From Hemerocallis citrina (lineage: Eukaryota > Streptophyta > Magnoliopsida > Asparagales > Asphodelaceae), in NCBI GenBank assembly GCA_017893485.1, contig CM030361.1:137906461-137970460 (forward strand): a stretch of 64,000 nt of DNA, given 5' to 3'. The notes under the pieces were generated by a model. It made no database searches, was not told the origin of the DNA, and saw only the letters and a program-made list of their open reading frames with translations. Below, piece by piece: positions 47,010 to 58,480 of this stretch (within the stretch, counting starts at the first letter, position 1; each line of letters begins with the position of its first letter). The position numbers and the translations under genes were made by a program.

Positions 47010-50000
47010 TGTAACACCCTGCAAAATTGAGTTATGACAATTTTGTTCACGGGTGTTACGTACATGTATTTTGTACTGTTACGAGTAATATTCGTAACGT
47101 ATTTTATATAAATGTCATACGTATTTTATATTCCGTATATTTATATGTTTTCCGTTCTCTCAAAATTCATTCTTAAAATATTTTAAGCCAACTCAAATAT
47201 TAATTTTCTATCTTTGTGTTCGTACATATATTGCACGTGCTTTCAATACACATGTCGATTACGTATATTTTTCGTTACGTTAAATATCCGTAACAATATT
47301 AAATATACATGTTTTGTATTTTGACTGTTTTTCGTTCTCTCAAATTAATTTTAATATTTTTGCACGTGCATTGCATGTAAAAATAATTATATGCATGTTT
47401 CTAAAATTTTCTAAGAACTAATGCACATTTTTCTTCTCACTTTATTTATTACACCTTATATTATTTATTTTTTAAAAACCCATGGGCCTAAAATTGTTTT
47501 TAAAACCCACAAAAATAATTTAAATGAAAAGCCTATACTACTTGTCATGTATAAAACCCACACACACATTTTTATTCAATAAAAAATAAATAATCAGATA
47601 AGTGGTGTACACAAAGCATGTGCACGTAAACACATGCAATGTGCACACCATGGGGGTAGCCGGCTGTATATGCTAACTTGGTGAGTGGGAGAAGGAGAAG
47701 TGAGATAATGGATTTAAGTAGTGGGAAAATTTGGTTATAATAACTACCCTATAATTAATCCTATAACTATCCCTAATCAAAAGCTAATAACTACACTTAA
47801 TCAAAAATCAAAAGAAAACCAAAAAGAAGAAAAGGCAGAGAGGCATTTCAGTGAGTTGCTGGCTAAGACTTTCGGCGGGGATTTCAGGCTTGCTTTTTTT
47901 TATTTTCTTGGTTCTTTGGAGGGGCTTTCTCCTAATATACTCTTCTATTAGGTGGGTGTTTCTACTTACTTTCTAAATTGTAGTTTAAATGTATGCTTAG
48001 GTGAATTGTGTTAGAATTGTTGATATAATTGCATAGTTTATCTTCTCATTTTTGATGTGATGCATGTTGTAGGAAAATTTAAAATCTTAGCGATTAATGA
48101 ATGAATTGCATGATTAATGGAAAATTTATGATGTAGATTTCATATGAAATTAAAAAATTAAGTCGTGCAAATTATTATATGAGATGCCATGCAAATTTTA
48201 TTTTAGTATGAGTAGATTTTATAGACAAATTGTGAATGAAATTGAATTGAGCATGAATTGAATTGATTATAAAAAATTTGAGGGAAAAACTCCCTTCATG
48301 TTAATTAGCATTGACGAGAGAAAAATGCATGAAAGTGTTGGAGAGTAATATTTATAATTTAATAAAGGCATATGGTGTTTGGAATCTTCCCAAATTGCTA
48401 TCTACCCTTAAATTGTGTAGAATCACTTTCTCACATAAAAACTCAGTATGAATTTCGTTACTAAACATTTTAAATTGTGTAGTAAAGGCAAATAAAATTG
48501 ATATGATGAATCGAAGTTTGTTTGAATGTTTATGTTTTAAATGGTGGATTAAACCGAGAGTTGATACTTAATAAATCAAACTCCTATATAGTCAGATGCG
48601 ACCTTGGGCATTGTGGCTAGCGCACGCACCTGTGTGCTAGGCACTGCCATGTGGCGGTGTGAGGTCTGTGAGGTTGCGGGTTCGAGTGCTTTGTGGGTTC
48701 TGTGTATTTTCAAAACATTTTTAAAAGTCAGTGAAGGGGAAGTTTGAGTATTTAATAAATCAAATCCCCATATGATTGTGATCTGAGCTTGGCTCAGTGG
48801 GTAGGCGCTCTGTCGCCTTGCTGTTGGCGCTAGTTTGACCTGGAGGCTTGCTGTTTTGGAAAAAAAATTGGGAAATTTGGGTTTTTTTTAAGAGTGGAAA
48901 TTTCATAAAATTCATAAAATTTATGCTAGAATAATTGTGGTATTATTTTGTACTTTTCTAAAGATATTTTTATAAATTTAGAGGCATGACATGCATTGCA
49001 AGTTGGAGTTCAAACTTAAAATAAATATGGTTGAAGATATTAAAATTATTCTTTTCGAAATTTAAAGGCAAAGTTTTGAATTGGAAAATCGAGAACTTTA
49101 TATGTTGAGCTTAAAGGAATTTTGATGCTAAGAATAAGCGGTGTTAAATAAAGTGTTGGTTTGAGATATAGATTATTCATTTAAAAATGGTTAGTTTTGA
49201 AGGAAAGAGTTTCGAGATAATTTTGGAAGTGACTAACTTGTGAATTAAAAAGTTGTTTATAAGGAATTTGACGGGAAAATATTAATTGAGTGAATTATAA
49301 AAGTCGAACATTCATGGATGAAGAAATTGTTGATTAAAAGTTGAAATATTTTGTTAAGGTTAGATATAACCTATTTTGATATCTAGAATGAGACGGTTGT
49401 TGGAATCTAGAGACTATGCGAGACCCTAGTGACCGGCCTTTGTGATTAATGAGAATTTAAGGAGTAACCAGTGTGGGTTGACTCTCTCTTTGAGAAGTAG
49501 CCAGTGTGGACTAACTTTCTTTTGTGTTGATTTAAGTCCGGTTAGGTAAGCTAGCTCTAGGTTGTGATGATTTAAACTAAACTTAAGAACAAACACTAGT
49601 TGGAGACAAGATGAAACAAGGTCAAACATGAGTATGAGGGCCTCAGAATTATCTGCGGTGTGAGATAATCCCCGGAATTATCGATGTGTAAGTGAAATAG
49701 TCTCCGGAATTACCTGCGGTGTGGGACTGATCTATAGAATTATCGGGATCGGGACGATGCTCATGGGACGTCTGTATGTAGTGAAGCGCCATTACTTGCG
49801 GTGTGGGGTAATCTTGAAGATTCCAATGTGTGAGTGAAATAGTCTCTGGAATTATCTGTGGATAGAGATTGACCTCCAGAATTATCGAGACATGGACTAG
49901 GTATGTGCAGAATGTTTAAATCTTGTAGTAGTCGTAGTAATAGATCGCATGGCGAGAGATTTAAACCCTATAATGTGGAGTACGTTGGTGCTTGCCCTCG

Positions 50001-50492
50001 GACCTATATAGAATGGGATGAATAGAATTCGAACAAGTATGCATTAGTGTCATCATAGCGTAAATACCTGCATTAGGCATTAAGTCATTGCATACACTGA
50101 CATGTTTAGGATAGTCACTTTTCACACTTTGTTTCTACATTCAAGTTCGTGTTTGTTAAATTAAATGAATCGTTATATTATGGCATAGTGAGAATCACTG
50201 TTTTATAATATTGCATCAGTTGTAAGCAACTGACGTGCCCACAGTTTTCAGTGCATGGCTTGGATTGGCTAAAAGAACACAAAGATGAACTGATGCTAAA
50301 GATTGCTTTCAAATTTAAGTTGTTGTTGTTAAAGTTGTAATTATCATGTTGTCTTTATTTACTTTCGCTGCGTTAATGTAACAGAACAGTGTTGTATGAA
50401 AAGTTTTAATTTACTTGTTAAATTGTACGAATTTGAAGTAAAAGATCCTGTTGTGCTATGAATTATCGCGTTTTGGAATTCGGGGCATTACA
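47010..50492 (+). mobile_element. 5' LTR of the LARD
   Basis: TGTAACACCCTGCAAAATTG to GAATTCGGGGCATTACA, 3483 bp. Contains two tRNA-like blocks (48597-48700 and 48779-48850), an AGAATTATCTGCGG / GATAATCCCCGGAATTATC repeat block (49640-49890) and the GACCTATATAGAATGGGATG block (50001-50020). The open frame at 47721-47951 is not a recognisable gene. Confidence 0.93.
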
Positions 50493-53234
50493 GAGTGGCA
50501 TCAGAGCAAATTTCAATAAGTAATACAAAATTACAAGGACGACATATTAGGGTGGACATTAGAAGTGTGAGTTCAGTTTATAGAGATTTAAATGTAAGTT
50601 GGTTTACATTTGTGTTGCTCTATACACTGATGTCTTCTCCTCCTTTTACCTATTAGAAGGCTGGAGTCATGAATGATGAAGTTATGAAACTTGCATTCAT
50701 GATACTCCCCTCTTGTACAATTAATGTGAGATTGTATGTGAGCATGTTATCCCTTGGTATCAGAGTGGCGCAGCGGAAGCATGGTGGGTTTGAACCTACA
50801 TTCATGATACCTTACAGGCAGACTATAAGCTTTTCTCTTTTATTTTCTTCGTGGATTTTCTCATAGAACTTTCCATCTTTAACATTTAATATTTTTCAAA
50901 GAAATATTTTCTTATACTATTAATCTACTTTGATATTTATTATTTTGTCCACAACCCTTAATCTCAATCTTTTAAGCTTGACTTACTCGTTTTTCCTTCT
51001 TGATGTTTTATCCTCCTTACTTTTATGTGCTTTTACGTTACTTATTTACGTATTCTATTAAATTTTGAATTGCTACTTATTAAATTATTTTTAAGACTAT
51101 CATTTTCATTGGTTATTATTTCTATTGGATTTTTGAAATTTTAATTTTGTATGTTTACATTCACTTTACAAATTCTTGATTTTTACAATGCGATAATTTT
51201 TCCAAGATTGAAATATTCTACTTATGTAAATATGACATACCATTTTGTTTTATAGTCTATATTCGATACTATTGTTATTACATATTATTTGCTAATTTGT
51301 TTTGTTATATTCACTTTTCACTATTTATTGCTACTAATTAATTTTATAACTTTACACTTCTCTAATATGATACGTACACTCACCATTTATATTTTTATTT
51401 TATTTCGATTTTTCTTTTTATTATTTTTACATCCTTGGTTACTACTATATATCATGTATTTCAACATACTTATTGGACATATTATTTTACACTTATATAA
51501 CTATTTAAGTTTATTATCCTAATTTACTAAACTACATAATTATTGTTCTCATTTGTATTTTCAGCCCATGCATATATTTTATACTATTTCGTCTTAATGT
51601 TGTAAATCCCTTTCATTACTACTAATTTTATATATTCTATATTTAAAATCTATACATCTGTTTTCATATTTTGACGATGTAATTTCCTTCACAACTTTTA
51701 CATCTATTTTATATTCCAATTTCAAAAAATGTAACACCATACTTTATCAGACATCCAATGCCCATGTCCATGTGGAAGATTACATCTTTCCATCCACTAC
51801 TTCGGTGAAACCTGATGCCGAGAGGGCAAATCTGCAACTAGACATCAATAGAGGCAAATTGCAACTGAATGTAGGGGAGGCAAAGTCAGCGACCGAATGT
51901 CCAGATGGAAAACTGCAATCAGAAGTCGTTGAGGCAATTCTGCAACTTGATGTCAAGGAGGCAAGCCTTCAGTTGGACACCAACGAAGCGAACCCACAAC
52001 AGAAGAAGATTTTCTACCTTAATAACCCTCACTGTTATTTCTACATATATTATTTACCACTATTCTATTTTTGTACTAGTTTATACCATTTTATAATATT
52101 TTACAATCTAGCATTAAATTAATTTCCTTATTATTTATACTGGTTTCTATATCTATCCTACTTGCGTATTTACTACTTAATATCAACTATCTTTCCATCT
52201 TCTTATTATTTTGAATTTTTACATGAGTTAGCATTTCATACTACTTCATCATATTTTATTTTGCTGCTAACATATCTTAGATTTGGTGGCTACTCACCTT
52301 ACAAAATAAAATCTTATTATTTATACTTTTGTTTACGATTCATAATTTATTTCTATGTAATTAGTTTTTTATATTGTTTCAATAAATGTTATTACTATTT
52401 CCATTATGATGTCTTGTTTTACTCCTACAAACCATTTATAATTTTCATATCAAAATATTGTTTGTTTCACCCTATAATTTTTACGCATATGTACGTATAT
52501 AATTTTGTATGTTGGTTGTTCTTGCTCTACTTGACAATTTGAAGTATTTTGATATATGCCAACCAGTATTCTATATCTTAAAATTTTTTTGTATTTATGT
52601 TACAAATTATTTTATGATATTAACTTGTTATACAGAATTATTTTTATCTTATATTGTCTATGCTTTTAACTACATTTCATGCTCGTATATTTTTCAAAAT
52701 TTTATCCAGTAGTCTTCTCTTAAAGTTACTAATTCAATTTTTATCTCGTAATATACAGTACTAATTCAGTTTACGATTTTAATCATTCTACCGCTTATTA
52801 TTTTGATAAATTTTGATTACTAAGCCTATTAATCATTTATTAAAGTGTCTATTGACTATGTTTCTCTTTATTCTTCCCAATTGCTTTGTTTTCCAAACTC
52901 TTTCACAATTAACAACTTAATTTATATTTTCCTTTCATCTAATAATTTAACTAATATTATCTTTGTATGAAAATTTCTATACTATCGTTTATGGTCACGT
53001 TTCTTTTCTGCTATTTTTCTAGTTTTCTTGTTTCGTTCTTATAAATTTTGATACTCATAGTTTTCTTATATTATTTTGCCTTGTTTTTCACATTGCTTAT
53101 TTTTATACAACCTTTATTTTTCTTAATGTTTGCAGTTTTTCTATATGCAATAATGATATTATATTTTTGCTGTGTACGAAAAACAATTTTTACTCTAGTA
53201 ATCAGAGGGTAGAACTGTTCTAAAGGGGGGAGAG
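50493..53234 (+). other. Internal region of the LARD
   Basis: Primer site TGGCATCAGAGC at 50496-50507 (one change from TGGTATCAGAGC, complementary to initiator tRNA-Met). Polypurine tract AAAGGGGGGAGAG at 53222-53234. Between them the sequence is very T-rich on this strand. The only coding-like patch is at 51772-52010 (LQLD repeats). A fragment of initiator tRNA-Met lies at 50755-50788. The other open frames here are AT-rich noise. Confidence 0.88.
50755..50788 (+). other. Primer-site / initiator tRNA-Met chimera
   Basis: TGGT followed by ATCAGAGTGGCGCAGCGG and AAGCATGGTGGG. From 50759 on it matches the 5' half of plant initiator tRNA-Met (one change in 30 bases); the leading TGGT is the complement of the tRNA 3' CCA plus discriminator base. 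The rest of the tRNA is not recognisable, so no functional tRNA is called. Confidence 0.7.
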
Positions 53235-56200
53235 TGTAATACTCCGTAAAATTGAGTCATGACAATTTTTCCCACGGGTGTTATGCACATGAATTTTGTA
53301 CTATTACGAGTAATATTCATAACGTATTTTATATAAATGTCATACTATTTTATATTCCGATTATTTATATGTTTTCCGTTCTCTCATAATTCATTTATAT
53401 CCTATTTTAAGCCAACTCAAATATTTATTTTCTATCTTTGTGTTCTTACGTATATTGCACGTGCTTTTAATACATGTGTCGATTACGTATATTTTTCGTT
53501 ACGTGAAATATCCGTAACAATATTAAATATACATGTTTTGTATTTTGACTGTTTTTCGTTCTCTCAAATTAATTTTAATATTTTTGCACGTGCATTGCAC
53601 GTAAAACTTTTTATATGCATGTTTCTAAAATTTTTAAGAAGTAATGCACATTTTCTTCTCACTTTATTTATTACACCTTGTATTATTTATTTTATCAAAA
53701 CTCATGGGCCTAAAATTATTTTTAAAACCCACAAAAATTATTTAAATGAAAAGCCTACACTACTTTTCTTATAAAAATTATTTTATAAAAATTTTATATG
53801 CATGTTTCTAAAATTTCTAAGAAGTAATGCAAATTTTTCTTCTCACTTTATTTATTAAACCTTTTATTATTTATTTTATAAAAACTCATGGGCCTAAAAT
53901 TGTTTTTAAAACCCACAAAAATTATTTAAATGAAAAGCCTACACTACTTGTCATGTATAATACCCGCACACACATGTATAATCAAATAAGTGGTGCACAC
54001 AAAGCACGTGCACGTGCACACGTGCACACGTGCAATGTGCACATCGAGGAGGTAGCCGGTTAGATAAGCTGACTTGGTGAGTGGGAGAAGGAGAAGTGGG
54101 ATAGTGGGTTTAGTAGTGAAAAAAATGGTTATAATAACTACCCTATAATTAATTCTACAACTATCCCTAATCTAAAGCTAATAACAACACTTAATCAAAA
54201 TCAAAGGCAAATCAAAAGAAGAGAAGGCAGAGAGGCATTTCAGTGAGTTGCTGGCTGAGACTTTCGGTGGGGGTTTTTGGGCTTACTTTTGTGGATTTTC
54301 TTGGTGCTTTGGAGGGGCTTTCTGCTAATATACACTTCTATTAGGTGGGTATTTCTACTTACTTTCTAAATTGTGTTTTAAATGTATGCTTAGGTGAATT
54401 GTGTTAGAATTGTTGATATAATTGCATAGTTTATCCTCTAATTTTTTATGTGATGCATGTTGTAGGAAATTTAAAATCTTAGTGATTGACGAATGAATTG
54501 CATTATTAATGAAAAATTTATGATGTAGTTTTCATGTGAAATTAAAAAATTAAGTCATGAAAATTATTATATGAGATGCGGTGCAAATTTTATTTTAATA
54601 TGAGTTGATTTTATAGACAAATTGTGAATGAAATTGAATTGAGCATGAATTGAATTGATTATAACAATTTTGGTGGAAAAACTCCCATCATGTTTAACTG
54701 GCATTGAAGATAGAAAAATGCATGAAAGTGTTGTAGAGTAATATTTATAATTTAATAAAAGCATATGGTGTTTGGAATGTTCCCAAATTGCTATCCACCC
54801 TTGAATTGTGTAGAATCACTTTCTTACATAAAAACTCAGTATGATTTTCGTTACTGGACATTTTAAATTGTGTAGTAAAGGAAAAAAAAATTGATATGAT
54901 GAATCGAAGTTTGTTTGAATGTTTATGTTTTAAATGGTGGATTAAACCGAGAGTTAATACTTAATAAATCAAACTCCTATATAGTCAGATGCGACGTTGG
55001 GCATTGTGGCTAGCACACGCGCCTGTGCGCTAGGCGCTGCCATGTGGCGGTGTGAGGTCTGTGAGGTTGCGGGTTCGAGTGGTTTGTGGGCTCTGTTTAT
55101 TTTCAAAACTTTTTTAAAAGTCAGTGTAGGGGAAGTTTGAGTATTTAATAAATCAAAGCCCCATAAGGTTGTGATCTGAGCTTGGCTCAGTGGGTAAGCG
55201 CTTTGTCACCTTACTGTTGGCGCTAGTTGGAGCCGGGGGCTTGCTGTTGTGCAAAAAAAATTATTTTTTGGGAAATTTGAGTATTTTTAATGAGTGGAAA
55301 TTTCATAAAATTCATGCTAGAATAATTGTGGCATTATTTTTTACTTTTCTAAAGATATTTTTATAAATTAGAGGCATGATATGCTCATTGCAAGTTGGAG
55401 TTCAAACTTAAAATAAATATGGTTGAAGATAATAAAATTATTCTTTTTGAAATTTAAAGGCAAAGTTTGAATTGGAAAATTGAGAACTTTATGTTTTGAG
55501 CTTAAAGGAATTTTGATGCTAAGAATAAGCGGTGTTAATTAAAGTGTTAGTTTGAGATATAGACAATTCGTTTGAAAATGGTTAATTTTGAAGAAAAGAG
55601 CTTCGAGATAATTTTGGAAGTGACTAGTTTGTGAATTAAAAGTGGTTTATGAGGAATTTGATAGGAAAATATTGATTGAGTGAATTATAAAAGTCGAACA
55701 CTTCATGGATGAAGAAATTGTTGATTAAAAGTTGAAATATTTTGTTGACGTTGGATATAACCTATTTTGATCTCTTGAATGAGACGATTGTTGGAATCTA
55801 GAGGCTAGGCGAGACCCTAGTTACCGACATTTTTTATTAATGTGAATTTGAGGAGTAAGCAGTGTGGGTTGACTGTCTCTTTGAGAAGTAGCCAGTGTGG
55901 GCTGACTTTCTCTTGTGTTGGTTTAAGTCCGGTAGGGTAAGCTAGCTCTAGGTTGTGCTGATTTAAACTAAACTTAAGAACATGCACTAGTTGGAGCCAT
56001 GATGAAACAAGGGCAAACGTAAGTGTGAGGGCCTCAGAATAATCTGCGATGTGAGATAATTCCCGGAATTATCGTGGTGTGAGTGAAATAGTCTCTGAAA
56101 TTACCTGCGGTGTGGGATTGATCTATAGAATTATTGGGTTCGGGGCGACGCACATGGGACGTCTGTGTGTAATGAGGCGCCATTGCTTGTGCGCGGTGTG

Positions 56201-56884
56201 GGGTATTCTTGAAGATTCCCAGGTGTGAGTGAAATAGTTTCTGAAATTATCTGTGGATAGAGATTAACCTGCTAAATTATCGAGGCATGGGCTAGATATC
56301 CGCAGAATGTCTAAATCTTGTAGTAGTCATAGTAGTAGATCGCATGGCGAGATATTTAAACTTTATAATGTGGAGTACGTAAGTGCTTGACCTCGGATCT
56401 ATGTAGAATGAGATGCATAAAATCCGAACAACTATGCATTTGTGTCATCATAGCGTAAAAACCTGCATTAGGCATTAAGTCATTGCATACACTGACATGT
56501 TTAGGATAGTCACTTTCACACTTTGTTTTTACATTCAAGTTTATGTTTGCTAAAGTAAATGAATCGTTATATTACGGCATAGACAGGATCGCTGTTTTAT
56601 AATATTGCGTCGGTTGTAAGCAACTGACGTGCCCACAGTTTTCAGTGCAAGGCTTGGATTCGCTAAAAGAACACAAAGATAAACTGATGCTAAAGATTGG
56701 TTTCAGATTTAAGTTGTTATTAAAGTTGTAATTATCATGCTGTATTTATTTATTTCTGTTGCATTAATGTAAAAGAAAAGTGTTGTTTGAAATTTTTTTA
56801 ATTTCCTTGTAAAATTATACGAATTTGAAGTAAAAGATCCTGTTGTGCTATGAATTATCGCATTTTGGAATTCGGGGCGTTGCA
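53235..56884 (+). mobile_element. 3' LTR of the LARD
   Basis: TGTAATACTCCGTAAAATTG to GAATTCGGGGCGTTGCA, 3650 bp, collinear with the 5' LTR, with visible point changes and small indels. It is longer mainly because of a duplicated stretch near 53780-53960 (repeat of CATGTTTCTAAAATTT and CTCATGGGCCTAAAATT). The divergence shows the insertion is not recent. Confidence 0.93.
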
Positions 56885-57227
56885 GCTTCCAGGGAAATAA
56901 TATAGGGCAATATTCCTATCAAACCCTTACAGAACAAGGCGTATGTTCATGGCCAAAACGAATATAACAGTGAGAACTGAAATGCGTTAAGAAGATTCCT
57001 ATGTGAGATATGTCATCATTTACACAAATGATAGAACAGTTCCAAGACATCATGTCTACCGTTTAGTTAGTAGAGTAAACTTATTTTCATAAGGGAAGGT
57101 TCAAAGGGTAATACCTACCTATCCTATGCAGGTTTCAACCGCTGAATTCTATCACCAAATCTGTCGTGTCAGTCTGTCGTGTCAGCCTACCGTGTCTGTG
57201 TTCGTCAATTTTCATTCATGTGGGGAA

Positions 57228-57494
57228 TGTTAGAAATGAGTGTATTAACACCATTTCTGAACCAGTTTTTGATCAATTTTTTGAGTAAGATCCCCAATGA
57301 ATTATTAAGAGATCTTGATTGATTTGTGTTCTCCTTCGTGAGTAGATTAAAATGATATATTTATTTGCTAAAAACGGATAAGGGGTGAATGAGAAATTGT
57401 CTCTCAAAGTGAGACGTTTTCATTTCTGAAAATGGGTTGAGGGAACATAGTCCCACATCGGAAAAATCAAAGGAATTAGAAGATGATATGTAAT
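57228..57494 (+). mobile_element. Truncated 3' LTR of the copia element
   Basis: Matches 41528-41795 base for base with scattered changes (for example GAACCAGTTTTTGATC against GAAGTAGTTTTTGAGC), then stops matching at about 57494, where other sequence begins. Confidence 0.85.
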
Positions 57495-58085
57495 AATGAA
57501 AAAGCTCCTCCTCCTTTTTGCGAAAACTCAAAAGATCCAAGCCTCCAAAACTCCAAGAAATAATAAATGAGATAATATTTTGTGAATAGAGGAAAAGAAC
57601 GGCTGCTGCAGTTCTAATATATGTCGGGGTCTGGCTTTTAGGGTTTTGCGAAGATCTTACAAAAATATCCCTTAAGAAAATAAATCTTTACATATATAGA
57701 TATTTCCAAATCAATTAGTTAAATATCAAATCAATTAGAGTAAAAATCTAATTCCCTAATCTCCTCTAATCTGTCAGGTCCTCTTGTGCATCCCAGAAAA
57801 ACAAATTTTCAAAAATTTGTCTCCAAGTGGCAATTTTACACAAAATTCATTCACTTTGAAATATTTGCAAACATGCCATAAATTATTCATAAAAAATCAG
57901 AAAATTTAGAATTATTACCTACTGATAAAGATTAGATTTTTCAATTAAGTTTCCTAGCTTTTCATTTCCCAAGAAAAATATTTGCACGTCCAAAAGTGAT
58001 AAATTTCATAAAAATGCTTAATAAATCACAAATCATTTATTAATTCTAAAAACATATTTAAAATCATAAGTCATTTATTATCACA
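57495..58085 (-). mobile_element. LTR fragment related to solo LTR B
   Basis: The order of motifs (TTTTGTGAAT, CGGCTG, TATATGTCGGGG, TTTTAGGGTTTTG, ACATATATAGATATTTCC, TTTGCACGTCC) resembles 30790-31200 of solo LTR B. Both ends are truncated and no target duplication is visible. Weak, by eye only. Confidence 0.4.
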
Positions 58086-58480
58086 GACGAAACATGATGT
58101 TTTGTCTCAAATATTTTATAATATTTTTAATCCATCAGACGAAACATTGTGTTTCGTCCAAGAAGAATTGTATGGTTAGTTGTGTTTAATTAATTAATTA
58201 GTTTAGTTAGATAATTAATTAGTTAATTAATTATATAATTATTTAATTAACTATATAATTAGTTAGATAATTTAGCTTAGTATCCTAATTAATCTACTAA
58301 TTAGTGAATTAGAGCATCTATAGTCGTTGGCTAAAATGCCAAATTTTTCAAAAAAAAATGAAAAATAGTGTTGTAGTTGTTGGGTATATACCCAAATTTT
58401 GGGTTTGAAGGAAACAGTGGTCGGCTATATTTGGGAGAGGATATAAGAGTTTGGAAAATATACCCGGATCTTTCGCCCGT
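58086..58480. mobile_element. MITE scraps with GACG...CGTC palindromes
   Basis: Two 21-bp palindromes at 58086-58106 and 58138-58158 with core GAAACATGATGTTTTG and variants, then an AT-rich TTAATTAATTAG stretch like the interior of the MITE at 40395. At 58309-58311 TTA is followed by GAGCATCTATAGTCG, a left end of the same TIR type. The matching right end is absent; the 4.9-kb LTR starts at 58481 inside it. Confidence 0.5.

Larger units (their letters stand above)
47010..56884 (+). mobile_element. Non-coding long LTR retrotransposon (LARD-like, 9875 bp)
   Basis: Two 3.5-kb LTRs, a primer site, a polypurine tract and a perfect 5-bp target duplication GCTTC (47005-47009 and 56885-56889). The 2.7-kb interior has no gag or pol. 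All parts needed in cis for reverse transcription are present, so it must have been moved by another element's proteins; the initiator-Met primer site and LTR ends suggest a Tekay/Del-type gypsy helper (inference). Confidence 0.93.
41528..57494 (+). mobile_element. Ty1/copia retrotransposon, decayed, carrying a nested LTR element
   Basis: 5' LTR starts at 41528 and the 3' LTR at 57228, both with TGTTAGAAATGAGTGTATTA. Gene order gag-PR-IN-RT-RH (copia) on the plus strand, 42770-46707. The LARD at 47010-56884 interrupts the 3' untranslated part. A G-rich tract TGTGGGGAA precedes the 3' LTR. The 3' LTR keeps only its first 270 bases, so the right target duplication is lost; the left flank is CAGTT. 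Confidence 0.88.

Noticed and set aside
48597..48700. Functional tRNA gene
   Set aside because: Box-like sequences are present but no cloverleaf with a proper acceptor stem could be drawn; reported only as tRNA-like.
51289..53774. Several hydrophobic Phe/Tyr/Ile-rich frames
   Set aside because: Direct result of T-rich composition in the LARD interior and LTR; not conserved with any gene seen here.
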